From assembly GCA_963828755.1 (NCBI GenBank), contig CAWHFY010000012.1:50064-114063 (forward strand): a DNA stretch of 64,000 bases, in the 5' to 3' direction. The translations under genes and the position numbers were made by a program. This DNA comes from WHSW01 sp963828755. Lineage in GTDB: Bacteria; Actinomycetota; Thermoleophilia; Solirubrobacterales; 70-9. Under the pieces are notes generated by a model. That model did no database searches. It saw only the letters and a program-made list of their open reading frames with translations, and was not told where the DNA came from. Position 1 is the stretch's first letter; each line of letters starts with the position of its first letter. Positions 46,897-56,176 of this stretch are shown in pieces.

Positions 46897-48092
46897 ATGA
46901 AGGTTGGCGTCCCAACCGAGGTCAAGCCCGACGAGTACCGGGTGGCGATCACGCCGATCGGCGTCCGTGAGCTGAGCGAGCACGGTCACGACGTGCTGAT
47001 CCAGAAGGGCGCGGGCGAGGGATCGTCGATCTCCGACGCCGACTACGAGGCCCAGGGCGCGCGGATCTCGCCGACCGCCGAGGACGTCTTCGCCGAGGCC
47101 GACATGGTGCTCGGGGTCAAGGAGCCCCAGCCGCAGGAGGTCGCGCTCCTGCGCGAGGGCCAGACGCTCTTCACCTATCTGCACCTCGCCCCGGCCCCGG
47201 AGCTGACCAAGGGCCTCTGCGGGTCCGGCGCGACCTGCGTCGCCTACGAGACGGTCGAGGACCGCAAGGGCCAGCTGCCGCTGCTGGCGCCGATGTCGGA
47301 GGTCGCCGGCAAGATCGCCACCCAGGCGGGGGCGTTCATGCTCGAGAAGCCGCTCGGCGGCCGCGGGATCCTGCTCGGCGGCGTCCCCGGGGTGCCGCCG
47401 GCGAACGTGATGGTGATCGGCGGCGGCGCCGTCGGCCTGCACGCCGCCTCGATCGCGATCGGGATGGAGGCCGACGTGTTCGTCTTCGACGTCTCGCTCG
47501 AGAAGCTGCGCGAGCTCGACGTCGCGTTCGCGCGGGCGCGCCTCGACCGTGTTCAGCTCGACGCTCTCGGTCGAGCAGAAGCTGCCCGAGATGGATCTGG
47601 TGATCGGCGGGGTGCTCGTCCACGGCGCCCGCGCGCCGCACGTGATCACCCGCAAGCAGCTCGGCGCTGATGAAGCCCGGGGCGGTGCTGGTCGACGTCG
47701 CGATCGACCAGGGAGGCTGCTTCGAGACCTCGAAGCCGACCACCCACGGCGAACCGACCTTCGAGGTCGACGGCATCATCCACTACTGCGTCACCAACAT
47801 GCCGGGCGCGGTGCCGATCACCTCGACCTACGCGCTCACCAACGCGACCCTGCCCTACGTGCTGGCGCTCGCCGACCTCGGGGTGGCCGAGGCGGCGCGG
47901 CGCGACCCCGGGCTGAGGCTCGGGATCAACGTCGCCGGCGGCAAGGTCACCCACCCGGCCGTCGCCGACGGGGTCGGGATGGAGTACACGCCGCCCGAGC
48001 AGGTGATCGAGATCGGCGAGGCCGATCCGGAGATCCCCGGATCACGGGGCGCGGGCGCGACCGCCACGCACGCGATTCCCAACGGAAACTGA
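46897..48092 (+). CDS. ald: Alanine dehydrogenase (two frame breaks)
   Basis: NAD-dependent L-alanine dehydrogenase, about 397 residues, ATG 46897. Substrate-site pieces are MKVGVPTEVKPDEYRVAITP and THPAVADGVG near the end; LGVKEPQPQEVALLREGQTL is also typical. The cofactor fold is VMVIGGGAVGLHAASIAIGM. Extra bases near 47550 and 47665 break the frame; between them stands STLSVEQKLPEMDLVIGGVL. It would turn the alanine formed by the aminotransferase back into pyruvate and ammonium. Confidence 0.87.
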
Positions 48093-48117
48093 CCCAGAAC
48101 CAGGAGAGAAACCCCCG

Positions 48118-49564
48118 ATGGCAACCGTGACCGGAACCGAGCTCAAGAACTTCATCAACGGCGAGTTCGTCGAGGCGTCTGCGACCGAGGACGTCATCAA
48201 CCCGTCGACCGGCGAGGTGATCGCGAAGGCCCCGGTCTCGAGCGTCGAGGAGGTGGACGCCGCCGTCCGCGCCGCCCGCGAGGCGTTCAAGACGTGGGGC
48301 TCGAGCACTCCCCGGTCACGATCCGAGGCGCTGCTGGCGCTCGCCGACGCGATCATCGAGCACGGCGACGAGTTCGCCGACCTCGAGTCCGCCGACGCGG
48401 GCAAGCCGCGCCAGGCGTTCGTCGACGAGGAGCTCGAGATGTGCGCCGACAACCTGCGGTTCTTCGCGGGCGCGGCGCGCAACATGGAGGGCAAGGCCGG
48501 CGAACGAGTACGTCGAGGGCTTCACCTCGATGGTCCGCCGTGAGCCGGTCGGCGTCGCCGCCCAGATCACGCCGTGGAACTACCCGCTGATGATGGCGAT
48601 GTGGAAGGTCGGCCCCGCGTTCGCGGCCGGCTGCACCACGGTCCTGAAGCCGGCCGAGAACACCCCGCTCTCGACCTTCAAGTTCGCCGAGATCGCGGCC
48701 GACATCCTGCCCCCGGGCGTCCTCAACGTGATCGGCGGCCACGGCGACCCGGCCGGCGCCGCGATGGTCACCCACCCCGAGGTCGACATGGTCTCGCTGA
48801 CCGGCTCGCCCGGGACCGGCAAGTGGATCGCCAAGCACGCGGCCGACACGCTCAAGCGCGTCCACCTCGAGCTCGGAGGCAAGGCGCCGGTGATCATCTT
48901 CGACGACTACGACCCCGAGCTCGCGCTCGAGTTCATCGCCGCGACGGCGCTGTTCAACGCGGGCCAGGATTGCACCGCGGCCACCAGGATCCTCGCGTCG
49001 GACGAGGTCTACGACGACGTCGTCTCCGGCCTCGCCGAGCAGGCCCAGGGCTACGTGATCGGCGATCTCGACGATCCCGACACGACCCTCGGGCCCGTGA
49101 TCAGCGAGGTCCAGCGCGAGCGCGTCGGCGGTTTCATCGAGCGCAAGCCCGACCACGCGGAGGTCGTCACCGGCGGCAGGGACGCCGATCGCGCCGGCTT
49201 CTACTACGAGCCGACCGTGGTCGCGAACCTCGAGCAGGACGACGAGATGATCCAGGACGAGATCTTCGGCCCGGTGATGACCGTGCAGCGGTTCACCGAC
49301 GAGGAGAAGGCGATCGAGTGGGCCAACGGGACCCGCTACGGGCTCGCCGCCTCGGTCTGGACGCGTGACGTCGGCCGCGCCTTCCGGGTCGCGAACGCGG
49401 TCCGCTTCGGCGCCGTCTGGATCAACAACCACATCACGATGGCCTCCGAGATGCCGCACGGCGGCTTCAAGCAGTCCGGCTACGGCAAGGACATGTCGGC
49501 CTACTCGGTCGAGGACTACACCGTGGTCAAGCACGTGATGCTCAACCTCGAGCTCGACGACTGA
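48118..49564 (+). CDS. Gamma-aminobutyraldehyde-type dehydrogenase (frameshifted)
   Basis: ALDH of about 481 residues. An extra base near 48505, after MEGKAG, breaks the frame before NEYVEGFTSMVRREPVG. Catalytic parts are AQITPWNYPLMMAMWKVGPA, SLTGSPGTGKWIAK, VHLELGGKAPV (Glu) and FNAGQDCTAATRI (Cys). GQDCTAA is the form found in E. coli PatD, the 4-aminobutanal dehydrogenase. The ending PHGGFKQSGYGKDMSAYSVE is also PatD-like. It should oxidise 4-aminobutanal to GABA, completing putrescine transamination. A betaine aldehyde activity is an alternative. Confidence 0.87.
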
Positions 49565-49636
49565 CCTCAGCCCGCGCGGGGCGGAGCGCCCGGCCGCCGC
49601 GGGCCGCCCGACCGCCCTGCCGCCGGACCGCCCGAC

Positions 49637-49687
49637 CGCCGACGGGTTGAAACCGTTGCCCTGTATGGCGAAATCAACCCGTCGGCG
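49637..49687. repeat. 51-bp palindromic element, left copy
   Basis: Arms of 14 bases (CGCCGACGGGTTGA and its complement) pair perfectly around a 23-base centre, AACCGTTGCCCTGTATGGCG plus AAA. It lies 20 bases beyond the hydrolase stop. There is no T-tract. The element recurs at 50410. Confidence 0.85.
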
Positions 49688-49707
49688 CACTAGGCGGCTG
49701 CCGACGC

Positions 49708-50396
49708 CTAGCGGTCCGCGTTCAATTCGACGAGGCGCTTCGCGAGATCACTCGGCCGCGACAGCATCGGCAGGTGCCCGCCGTCCATCTCGTCGACTTC
49801 GATCCCGAGCCGCTCGCGCGTGACGCGCCGCTGAAACTCGAGCGGGAAGAGGCGGTCCTCGCGTGGCGCGAGAACCCGAGTCGGCACCTCGGGCCAAGCT
49901 GAGAGCGGCCACGGCTCGCCGAACATTCCCGGGCCCGGCGCGCCGCTGAAGCGCTCGTTGGCTTGCGCGACCTCCGGGTCGACGTCGTGGAGGAAGACCT
50001 CGTCCAGCGCCTCCCGCCCCCAGGAGCTCATCGGTCCGAAGCGCTCGATCGTCGGCGCGATCGCGTCAGCGTGACCGGTGTTCTCCCACCAGGCGCCCGC
50101 GGTCTCGCCCGGCGCCGGGATCATCGGCGCGAGCAGCACGAGCTGTACGGCGCCAGGCCGTCGGCGACGAGCGGCCCGGCGAATGCGCCGAGCGACTGGG
50201 CGACGACGACGGTGTCGCCGTCGGCCGGGACCGCGCCCATGACCGCGTCGGCGTGGTCGCTCGGGGTCGCCGCCTCGTCGTCGAGCGGCAGCGGCGGCGC
50301 GATCGCCTGGTGCCCGACCGCCTCGAGCGCCTCGACCGTCGCCAGATAGACGCGCGGATCGGTCCCCGCACCGGGAATCAGCACGAACCTCGCCAC
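49708..50396 (-). CDS. Alpha/beta hydrolase (frameshifted)
   Basis: Esterase-like protein of about 229 residues, GTG 50396. MARFVLIPGAGTDPRVYLAT supplies the oxyanion strand. The nucleophile elbow is VVVAQSLGAFAGP (Ser) and the catalytic His is in EMDGGHLPMLSRPSDLAKRL. One base seems missing near 50130, between DGLAP and QLVLLAPMIPAPGE; the open length of 3n+2 agrees. It resembles the small HNL/esterase-like hydrolases common in actinobacteria; substrate unknown. The gene is bracketed closely by two copies of a 51-bp palindrome. Confidence 0.8.
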
Positions 50397-50409
50397 GCCC
50401 CCAAGCTAA

Positions 50410-50460
50410 CGCCGACGGGTTGAAACCGTTGCCCTCTTTGGCGAAATCAACCCGTCGGCG
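50410..50460. repeat. 51-bp palindromic element, right copy
   Basis: Same arms as 49637-49687 (perfect 14-bp stem). Only the innermost bases differ (CTCTTT in place of CTGTAT). It lies 13 bases upstream of the hydrolase start and 31 bases after the MFS gene stop. Confidence 0.85.
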
Positions 50461-50491
50461 CCGGTGGTCGGTGCTGGACGGGCGCGCGGCG

Positions 50492-51763
50492 TCAGTCGAG
50501 CGGGTGGCTGAGCTCGTCCGCGCGCAGCTTCCCGGCGATCAGGGCGAGTGGGCCGACGACGGCCGGAACGACGCCGGCGATGATGAACACCGCGGTGAGG
50601 CCGAACGCGTCGGCGGCCGGGCCGGCGAGCACCATCGAGACCGGCAGCAGCGAGAGCGAGACGAAGAAGTCGAGGCTCGAGATCCGGCCGCGCAGCCGAT
50701 CGGGGACCCGCCGCTGCAGCAGCGTCCCCCAGATCACGTCGCCGATCCCGGAGCTGACCCCGACGACGACCATGCCCGCGAGCATGATCCAGAGCTCGTT
50801 CGCCAGCCCGATCGCCGCGATCGGCAGCGTGCCGATGCCCCAGACCAGGAGCAGCATGCTGAGGTAGCGGCGCGGCATCGGGCGCGACGAGACCCAGAGC
50901 GCTCCGACGGCCGAGCCGATCCCGAACGCGGTCAGCAGGGCGCCGTACTCGCCGGCGCCGCCGCCGAGCCGCTCGCCGACCGCGAACGGGATCAGCACGT
51001 CGATCGGCCCGATCAGCGCGAGGACCGCGAGCAGCGCAAAGCCGAGCGTCGCCCACAACCAAGGAGTGTCGAGGACGTAGCGGCCGGCCTCGCGCAGATC
51101 CGTCAGCGCCGCTCCGACGCCGGTGGCGATCCCCTCCCGCTCGGCGCGCCCGTGGACGCGCACGGCCGCGAGGCAGGCCGCCGACCCGAGGAAGGTGGCC
51201 GAGTCGGCGAGGATCGCGGCCCCGGGGGAGAGCAGCGCGACGGTCAGCCCGCCGAGCGCGGGGCCGGCTGCGAACTCGGCCAGCGGCCGCAGCATGCCCT
51301 CGAGCCCGTTCGCGGCGAGCAGCTCGCGCTCGGGGAGCAGGCGCGGCAGCAGCCCGGTGTAGGAGGGGATGAAAAAGGCCTCGCCGACCCCGATCACGAG
51401 CCCGGCGGCGGCGAGTTGCCAGAGCTCGACCGCGCCGGCCAGCGAGAGGCCGCCGACGATCGCGACCGCCCCGGCGCGCGAGAGGTCGGCGACGATCATC
51501 ACCGTGCGCCGCGGCATGCGATCGGCGGTGACACCGCCGATGAGCAGGAAGGCGAGCATCCCGACGCTGTACGAACCGGCGACGAGCGACAGCTGTACCG
51601 GGCCGCCACCGAGCTCGATCACCTGGAAGGCAAGCGCGACCAGCCAGATCCCGTCGCCGGTGAGCGAGATCGCGAGCCCACTCCAGAGCAGCCTGAAGTC
51701 GCGGTTGCGCAGCGGGTGCAGGGCTTTTGGCAGCGAGGCGATCGCGCCGATGATTGCGTTCAC
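50492..51763 (-). CDS. MFS exporter, EntS-like (MFS_3)
   Basis: Membrane transporter of 423 residues with twelve helices, GTG start. The N terminus LRNRDFRLLWSGLAISLTGD is the signature of the MFS_3/EntS group. The loop motif is GVTADRMPRRTVMIVADLSRA, and FIPSYTGLLPRLLPERELLAANGL is also typical. VIWGTLLQRRVPDRLRGRISS is the second-half hallmark. Members export siderophores or macrolides; the cargo is unknown. Confidence 0.87.
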   Translation of the reverse strand: MNAIIGAIASLPKALHPLRNRDFRLLWSGLAISLTGDGIWLVALAFQVIELGGGPVQLSLVAGSYSVGMLAFLLIGGVTADRMPRRTVMIVADLSRAGAVAIVGGLSLAGAVELWQLAAAGLVIGVGEAFFIPSYTGLLPRLLPERELLAANGLEGMLRPLAEFAAGPALGGLTVALLSPGAAILADSATFLGSAACLAAVRVHGRAEREGIATGVGAALTDLREAGRYVLDTPWLWATLGFALLAVLALIGPIDVLIPFAVGERLGGGAGEYGALLTAFGIGSAVGALWVSSRPMPRRYLSMLLLVWGIGTLPIAAIGLANELWIMLAGMVVVGVSSGIGDVIWGTLLQRRVPDRLRGRISSLDFFVSLSLLPVSMVLAGPAADAFGLTAVFIIAGVVPAVVGPLALIAGKLRADELSHPLD

Positions 51764-51814
51764 GCAAGATTGCGGCCGCTCGCCCGCCGCCCAGCCGTCA
51801 CGCGGACGGCGAGT

Positions 51815-52693
51815 CTAGGCGTCGACGGTCGCGCCGAGCAGCAGGCCGAGCTGGCGCGAGTGGGCGACGAGCGTCCCGTCGGGAGTCCAGAGCTCGCCGT
51901 CCTCCTCGAAGAAGCCGTCGCGGACGAGGTCTGAGGTGAAGCGGCCGAGCAGCAGGGAGTCGGGCAGCGGCAGCGGGGCGCGGAAATGGACGCTGAGGTC
52001 GATCGTCGGCGCCGGGGCGAGCTCGGCGAGCATCGGCCACGGGGCGGGAAACCAGGCGTCGGCGAGCAGCGCGATCGCCGGCGCGTCGAGCGCGCGGCGC
52101 TCGCGCAGGCCGAGCCAGCCGCCGACCTCGCCGCGTTCGGCGCGGCTGAACGGGGCCTCGCCGAAGCGGTGCTGCATCGAGAGGCGCTGGGTGAACGGTG
52201 GCGGGTTTTCGCGCGGGAAGTCGCCGGCGGGCAGGTCGCGCTCCGGGTCCGGCGGCGGCCGGTCCGCGGCCGAGGGCGGCTCGACCTCCGGCATCGGCCG
52301 GCGGTCGAGCAGCGGGCTCTCCCACGCGGTCGAGTAGGCGCCGAGCGCGAGCGCGATCAGCTTGCCGTCCTGCTCGAGGCGCCCGCTGACCGTGCTCAGG
52401 GAGCGGCCCTGGCGCTCGATCGTCGCGCCGACCGTCACCGGTCCGGTGTGCGGCGAGCGCGCGAAGTGGACGGTGACCGAGCGCGCGGTGCGCCCGGCTT
52501 GGGAGTCGTAGCCGACCCGCGCCGCTGTTGAGGCGCCTCGTTCGGCGATCGCGAGCTCGAACCCGTGCATCAGGATCGCCATCACGTAGCCCCCGAGCGG
52601 TCCGCGCGGGGTGTCCCAGCCGGGCGCGATCTCGCCCTCCCAGCGGCCCTCGCCGGTCGCGGTGAGCGCGATGTCGTCGTCGAAGCCGTTCAT
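51815..52693 (-). CDS. Acyl-CoA thioesterase (TesB-like double hotdog)
   Basis: Protein of about 292 residues with two hotdog halves. ATG 52693 (MNGFDDDIAL) is the likely start. The N-terminal half has GWDTPRGPLGGYVMAILMHGFE and TVHFARSPHTGPV; the C-terminal half has TIDLSVHFRAPLP and the end DGTLVAHSRQLGLLL, typical of TesB-like family proteins. Residues 52-62 (RGASTAARVGY) are encoded by a stretch matching the 42-bp repeat found between potB and potC, and they extend a loop that is usually shorter. Confidence 0.8.
   Translation of the reverse strand: MNGFDDDIALTATGEGRWEGEIAPGWDTPRGPLGGYVMAILMHGFELAIAERGASTAARVGYDSQAGRTARSVTVHFARSPHTGPVTVGATIERQGRSLSTVSGRLEQDGKLIALALGAYSTAWESPLLDRRPMPEVEPPSAADRPPPDPERDLPAGDFPRENPPPFTQRLSMQHRFGEAPFSRAERGEVGGWLGLRERRALDAPAIALLADAWFPAPWPMLAELAPAPTIDLSVHFRAPLPLPDSLLLGRFTSDLVRDGFFEEDGELWTPDGTLVAHSRQLGLLLGATVDA
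52510..52538. repeat. Third, partial copy of the potB-potC repeat inside a coding region
   Basis: Positions 52517-52538 are an exact 22-base match (inverted) to the 42-bp repeat at 40344 and 40397; the match extends to 52510 with one mismatch. It lies in frame within the thioesterase gene. Confidence 0.75.
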
Positions 52694-52815
52694 CGAGCCG
52701 GTGACGATATCCGTCCATCGCCTTCGCGTCACGGCATGGAATCCGGCCCGGCCGGGTAGCGAACGGGTGGTCCGCCGATGGACCGTAAGCGGGAAGCTGC
52801 AAGGAGGCGTTGCAA

Positions 52816-53166
52816 GTGGCAATCAAGGACCCCTCGTCGACCGGGCTTCAGTTCTGGGTCAGCGTCGCCGATCGACCGAGCGGCGGTTCGGTCGTGACCG
52901 TGTTCGGGGAGCTCGACGTGTCCACGGCCTCCGAGATGCGTCCCGCGTTCGAGCAGGCGCTCGAGGCCGGTGGCGACGTCGAGGTCGACCTGCGCGGCTG
53001 CACCTTCGTCGATTCGTCCGGGATCGCCACGCTCGTCTGGGCAGCGTGGCGGCTCAAGGAGGATGGCCGCAAGATGCTGCTGCTCGGCGCCCGCGACCGG
53101 GTCCGCCGCATTCTGGACCTCGCCGGTATCGCCGGCCACGCGGCGATCGTCATCGATCAGCCCTAG
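52816..53166 (+). CDS. STAS-domain anti-sigma factor antagonist
   Basis: SpoIIAA/RsbV-like protein of 116 residues. GTG 52816 is preferred over TTG 52810 because AAGGAGG stands eight bases upstream. The fold is visible in VVTVFGELDVSTASEMRPAF, and the phosphorylatable Ser is in TFVDSSGIATLVWAAWRL. Unphosphorylated antagonists bind an anti-sigma kinase and free a sigma factor. No kinase or sigma gene is adjacent, so its partner is elsewhere. The stop codon lies in a hairpin that probably ends the transcript. Confidence 0.88.
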   Translation: MAIKDPSSTGLQFWVSVADRPSGGSVVTVFGELDVSTASEMRPAFEQALEAGGDVEVDLRGCTFVDSSGIATLVWAAWRLKEDGRKMLLLGARDRVRRILDLAGIAGHAAIVIDQP

Positions 53167-53193
53167 CCACGCCGACGGAGCGGGCGCGGCTAG
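53163..53193 (+). terminator. Hairpin at the STAS gene stop codon
   Basis: CTAGCCACGCC and GGCGCGGCTAG pair with one mismatch around a 9-base loop. The stem includes the TAG stop of the STAS gene and ends 9 bases before the GNAT start. Confidence 0.5.
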
Positions 53194-53202
53194 GCTCGCG
53201 GC

Positions 53203-53982
53203 ATGAGCGACGCCCGCCAGCCGGAGGCCGCCGCGCCCGCGCCTGGCGACGCGCCGCGTTGGAGGCGGTCTGCGACCGAGTGGAGCCCTGGGAGCACGGC
53301 ACGGTGATGAGGGTGAGCCGCTACCCGAGCTATTACGACTTCAACGTCGTCTGGGTCGACGGCGACCCGGGGCTGAGCGCCGACGAGCTGATCGCGGTCG
53401 CCGACGCGAAGCTCGCCGGCCTCGACCACCGCCGGCTCGACTTCGAGCTCGCCGAGGCGGCGGAGCGGGTGCGGGCCGAGCTCGAGGCCGCCCGATGGGA
53501 GGCGACCCGCCTGGCCTGGATGCGCCACACCGAGCCGCTGCAACCCGGGCCCGCGGCCGAGGTCGAGGAGGTCGAATACGACGAGGTGCTCGATCTGCGG
53601 GTCGGCTGGCATGGCGCAGGATTTCTCGAGCCACGACAGTCACGACTACCTCGCGAACGCGCGCGAGGTCGCGATGACCCGCTCGGTGCAGGTGATCGCG
53701 GTCCGTGAGCACGGCGAGCTGATCGGCTTCGCCCAGCTCGAGCGCGACGGCGCGGGCGCCGAGATCACCCAGGTCTACGTGCGTCCCGAGCACCGCGGCG
53801 GCGGCCGCGGAACGGCGCTGACCCGGGCCGCGATCGAGGCTGCCGGCGAGGTCGACGACCTCTGGATCGTCGCCGACGACGAGGCCCGGCCGAAGCAGCT
53901 ATACGCGCGGCTCGGCTTCCGGCCGGTCTGGACCTCGACCGAGTTCCTGCGCGCGCCCGGGATCGCCGGGTACGAGGGCTAG
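53203..53982 (+). CDS. GNAT-family N-acetyltransferase with N-terminal extension (two frame breaks)
   Basis: About 259 codons, ATG 53203. The first half, reached through a break near 53255, reads WEHGTVMRVSRYPSYYDFNV, LAGLDHRRLDFELAEAAERV and WMRHTEPLQPGPAAEVEEVE, an unassigned helical region also seen in two-domain actinobacterial GNATs. After an extra base near 53612 the acetyltransferase core follows: AVREHGELIGFAQLERDG and the acetyl-CoA loop VYVRPEHRGGGRGTALTRAA (R-x-x-G-x-G/A). The end is LYARLGFRPVWTSTEFLRA. Its stop overlaps the convergent oxidoreductase stop (CTAG). Acceptor unknown. Confidence 0.75.
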
Positions 53983-55668
53983 GCGGCCGAGCGGGCCCGG
54001 TTCCACGGGCGCCGGGCGCGCTTGCGGTCCTTGAGGATCCGGTGGGCCGCGTTGTGGCCCGAGCAGCCGGTGACCCCGCCGCCCGGGTGGGTGCCCGCGC
54101 CGCAGAGGTAGAGGCCGTCGACCGGGGTGGCGTACTGCGCCATCTCCGGATGAGGACGCATGAACGCCATCTGGTCGAGGCCCTGCTCGCCCTGGAAGAT
54201 CGATCCTCCCTGAAGGCCGAAGATCCGCTCGAGGTCCGGCGGCGCGAGCACCTCGCGCTCGAGCACCGCGTCCTTGAGGTTGGGGGCGAACTGGGTGAGC
54301 TGCTCGACGCAGGTGTCGCCGTAGCGCTCGCGGTCGCCGGGCTTCCAGTCCTCCTCGCGCGAGGGCCCGTACTGGGTGAACATCGTCATCACCCAGCGGC
54401 CATCGTCGGTGAGCGTCGTGTCGACCGCGGAGGGCAGCTCGGCCTCGACGTAGGGGTGCTCGGCGGGCTTGCCGAGCGTCGCGTCCTGCCAGGCGCGCTC
54501 GAGGTAGTCGATCGACGGGCAGATGTTGACGCCGGCGGTCCGCATCAGCTGCTGCTCTGAGTCGGTGACGCCCTCGTAGACGGGCGGCTCGGAGAGCAGC
54601 AGGTTGACCTTGACCGAGGCGCCCGCGGGTCCGGTAGCGGGCCATGTCCTCACCGATCTCGGCCGGGAAGTTCTCGGCCCCGGTGAGCTCGAGCACGGTC
54701 GTTTTCGGGTGCGCGCCGGAGGCGACGATCGGGGCTCGCAGCTCGGTGCCGTCGGCGAGCGTGACGCCCACCGCGGAGCCGTTGCGGACGTCGATCGAGG
54801 CGACCTCGGCCCCGGTGAGGATCTCGGCGCCCGCGCTGCGCGCGGAGGCGGCGATCGCCTCGCTGATCGCGCCCATGCCGCCGATCACCTGACCCCAGGC
54901 GCCCTCGATCCCGCCGCACTCGCCGAGCGCGTGGTGAAGGAGGTTGTAGGCGGTGCCCGGGGTGCGCGGGCCCGCCCAGACGCCGACCACGCCGCTCGAC
55001 GCGGTCGAGCCCTTGAGGCCGTCGAGCTCGAAGTAGTCGTCGAGCAGGTCGCCAACCGACATCGTGAACACGCGGACGAGCTCGTGGACCTCGCGCTTCG
55101 AGAAGCCGGCCATCCGGCCCGCCTCGCGCAGGAGCGCGGCGAGGTCGCCCGGGGACTTGGAGCCGACCGCGGGCGCCTCGCGCAGCATCATCGGCTTCAC
55201 GAACCGCGCCGCGCGGTCCATCAGCTCCTCGAACTTCGGGTAGGCCTCGGCGTCCTTCGCCGAGTAGCGCGCGATCGACTTGGCGGTGTTCTCGACCTCG
55301 TTGAAGAAGAAGATCGGCCCCTCCTCGGTCAGCGAGACATAGGCGGGGTCGAGCGGGATCGCTCGGTAGCCGAACCGCTCGAGCTCGAGGTCGGAGACGA
55401 TCTTCGGCTGCAGCATCGAGACCACGTACGAGCAGCGTGAGACCCGGGCGCCGGGCCACAGCTCCTCGGTCACGCAGGCGCCGCCGAGGATGTCGCGGCG
55501 CTCGACGCAGATCACCCGCAGGCCGGCGCGCGCCAGGTAGGCGGTGGTCGTGAGTCCGTTGTGGCCGCCGCCGACGACGATCGCGTCGTAGCTGCGCGGA
55601 CCTCGTCCCGGCGCGCCGCCGTGGGTCGAAGGGGCGGCGGGCGGGGTGGAGTGCGTAGCGGCTTCCAT
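53979..55668 (-). CDS. FAD-dependent oxidoreductase, PYROXD2/phytoene-desaturase-like (frameshifted)
   Basis: Flavoprotein of about 562 residues. ATG 55668 precedes a Pro/Thr/Gly-rich leader, then AIVVGGGHNGLTTTAYLARAG, the FAD-binding turn, and VERRDILGGACVTEELWPG. The C-terminal flavin segment is LYLCGAGTHPGGGVTGCSGH. One extra base near 54625, within RTRG-ASVKVNLLLSEPP, breaks the frame. It is related to but distinct from the pair at 2327 and 60728. A 15-bp palindromic sequence shared with the Rieske gene lies 27 bases before the start. Confidence 0.83.
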
Positions 55669-55694
55669 GCGCGCAGCCTACCATGTAAGTGCAG

Positions 55695-55710
55695 TTGACT
55701 ACAAGGTCAG
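55695..55710. promoter_or_regulatory. Shared operator-like palindrome, copy 1
   Basis: TTGACTACAAGGTCAG: arms TGAC and GTCA around six bases. The first 15 bases are identical to those at 59499. It sits just upstream of the leftward FAD oxidoreductase gene. The remaining bases to 55861 hold no convincing gene. Confidence 0.6.
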
Positions 55711-55861
55711 GAGCATGCCTCAACCGTTGATCGACCGCGCTCAGGTCAACGAGGCGACCGGCCGATCGAAGTCGAAACTGCCGGATCGGGGCGCGACCGA
55801 ACGCGCGCGATGAACCTCGCACGATGACGAGATCTCGGCTATCGGCACCAAGGAGGCGTTT

Positions 55862-56143
55862 ATGAGAGCGAAGAGGTACGCCGCGGCGATCGGGACCGCG
55901 ACCGCGATCTGTGTCGGCGCGCTGGTCCCCGCGGCTGAAGCGGGGACGGTGTGCAACGAGGCCGAGAACTCGCACCGCGGCGGCTACGTCGTCACGGGCG
56001 GAATCGTCGATCCCGTGCCGCCGGCCTTTCTGCGGGGTTCGCAGATGAGCGTCGGCAACGGCGGCGTCGGCATCAATCACGCCGCGGATCGCTCGCCGGC
56101 GCTCCGCCAGTGCGCGGCCGAGGACGACGGCGGAACCACCTGA
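55862..56143 (+). CDS. Small secreted protein of unknown function
   Basis: A 93-residue exported protein. ATG 55862 is preceded by AAGGAGG with an ideal gap. A signal peptide ends near LVPAAEAG. The mature part is Gly-, Asn- and Asp-rich with two Cys (one near each end) and reads NSHRGGYVVTGGIVDPVPPA and MSVGNGGVGINHAADRSPA. No family recognised. It is the only rightward gene between the two leftward oxidoreductase blocks. Confidence 0.65.
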   Translation: MRAKRYAAAIGTATAICVGALVPAAEAGTVCNEAENSHRGGYVVTGGIVDPVPPAFLRGSQMSVGNGGVGINHAADRSPALRQCAAEDDGGTT

Positions 56144-56176
56144 GCCCTTCCACCTGGGGGAGGCGCGGTCGGCCCG

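Noticed and set aside
49637..50460. CRISPR-like array from the two 51-bp repeats
   Set aside because: Only two copies exist, over 700 bases apart, with a complete gene between them and no cas genes.
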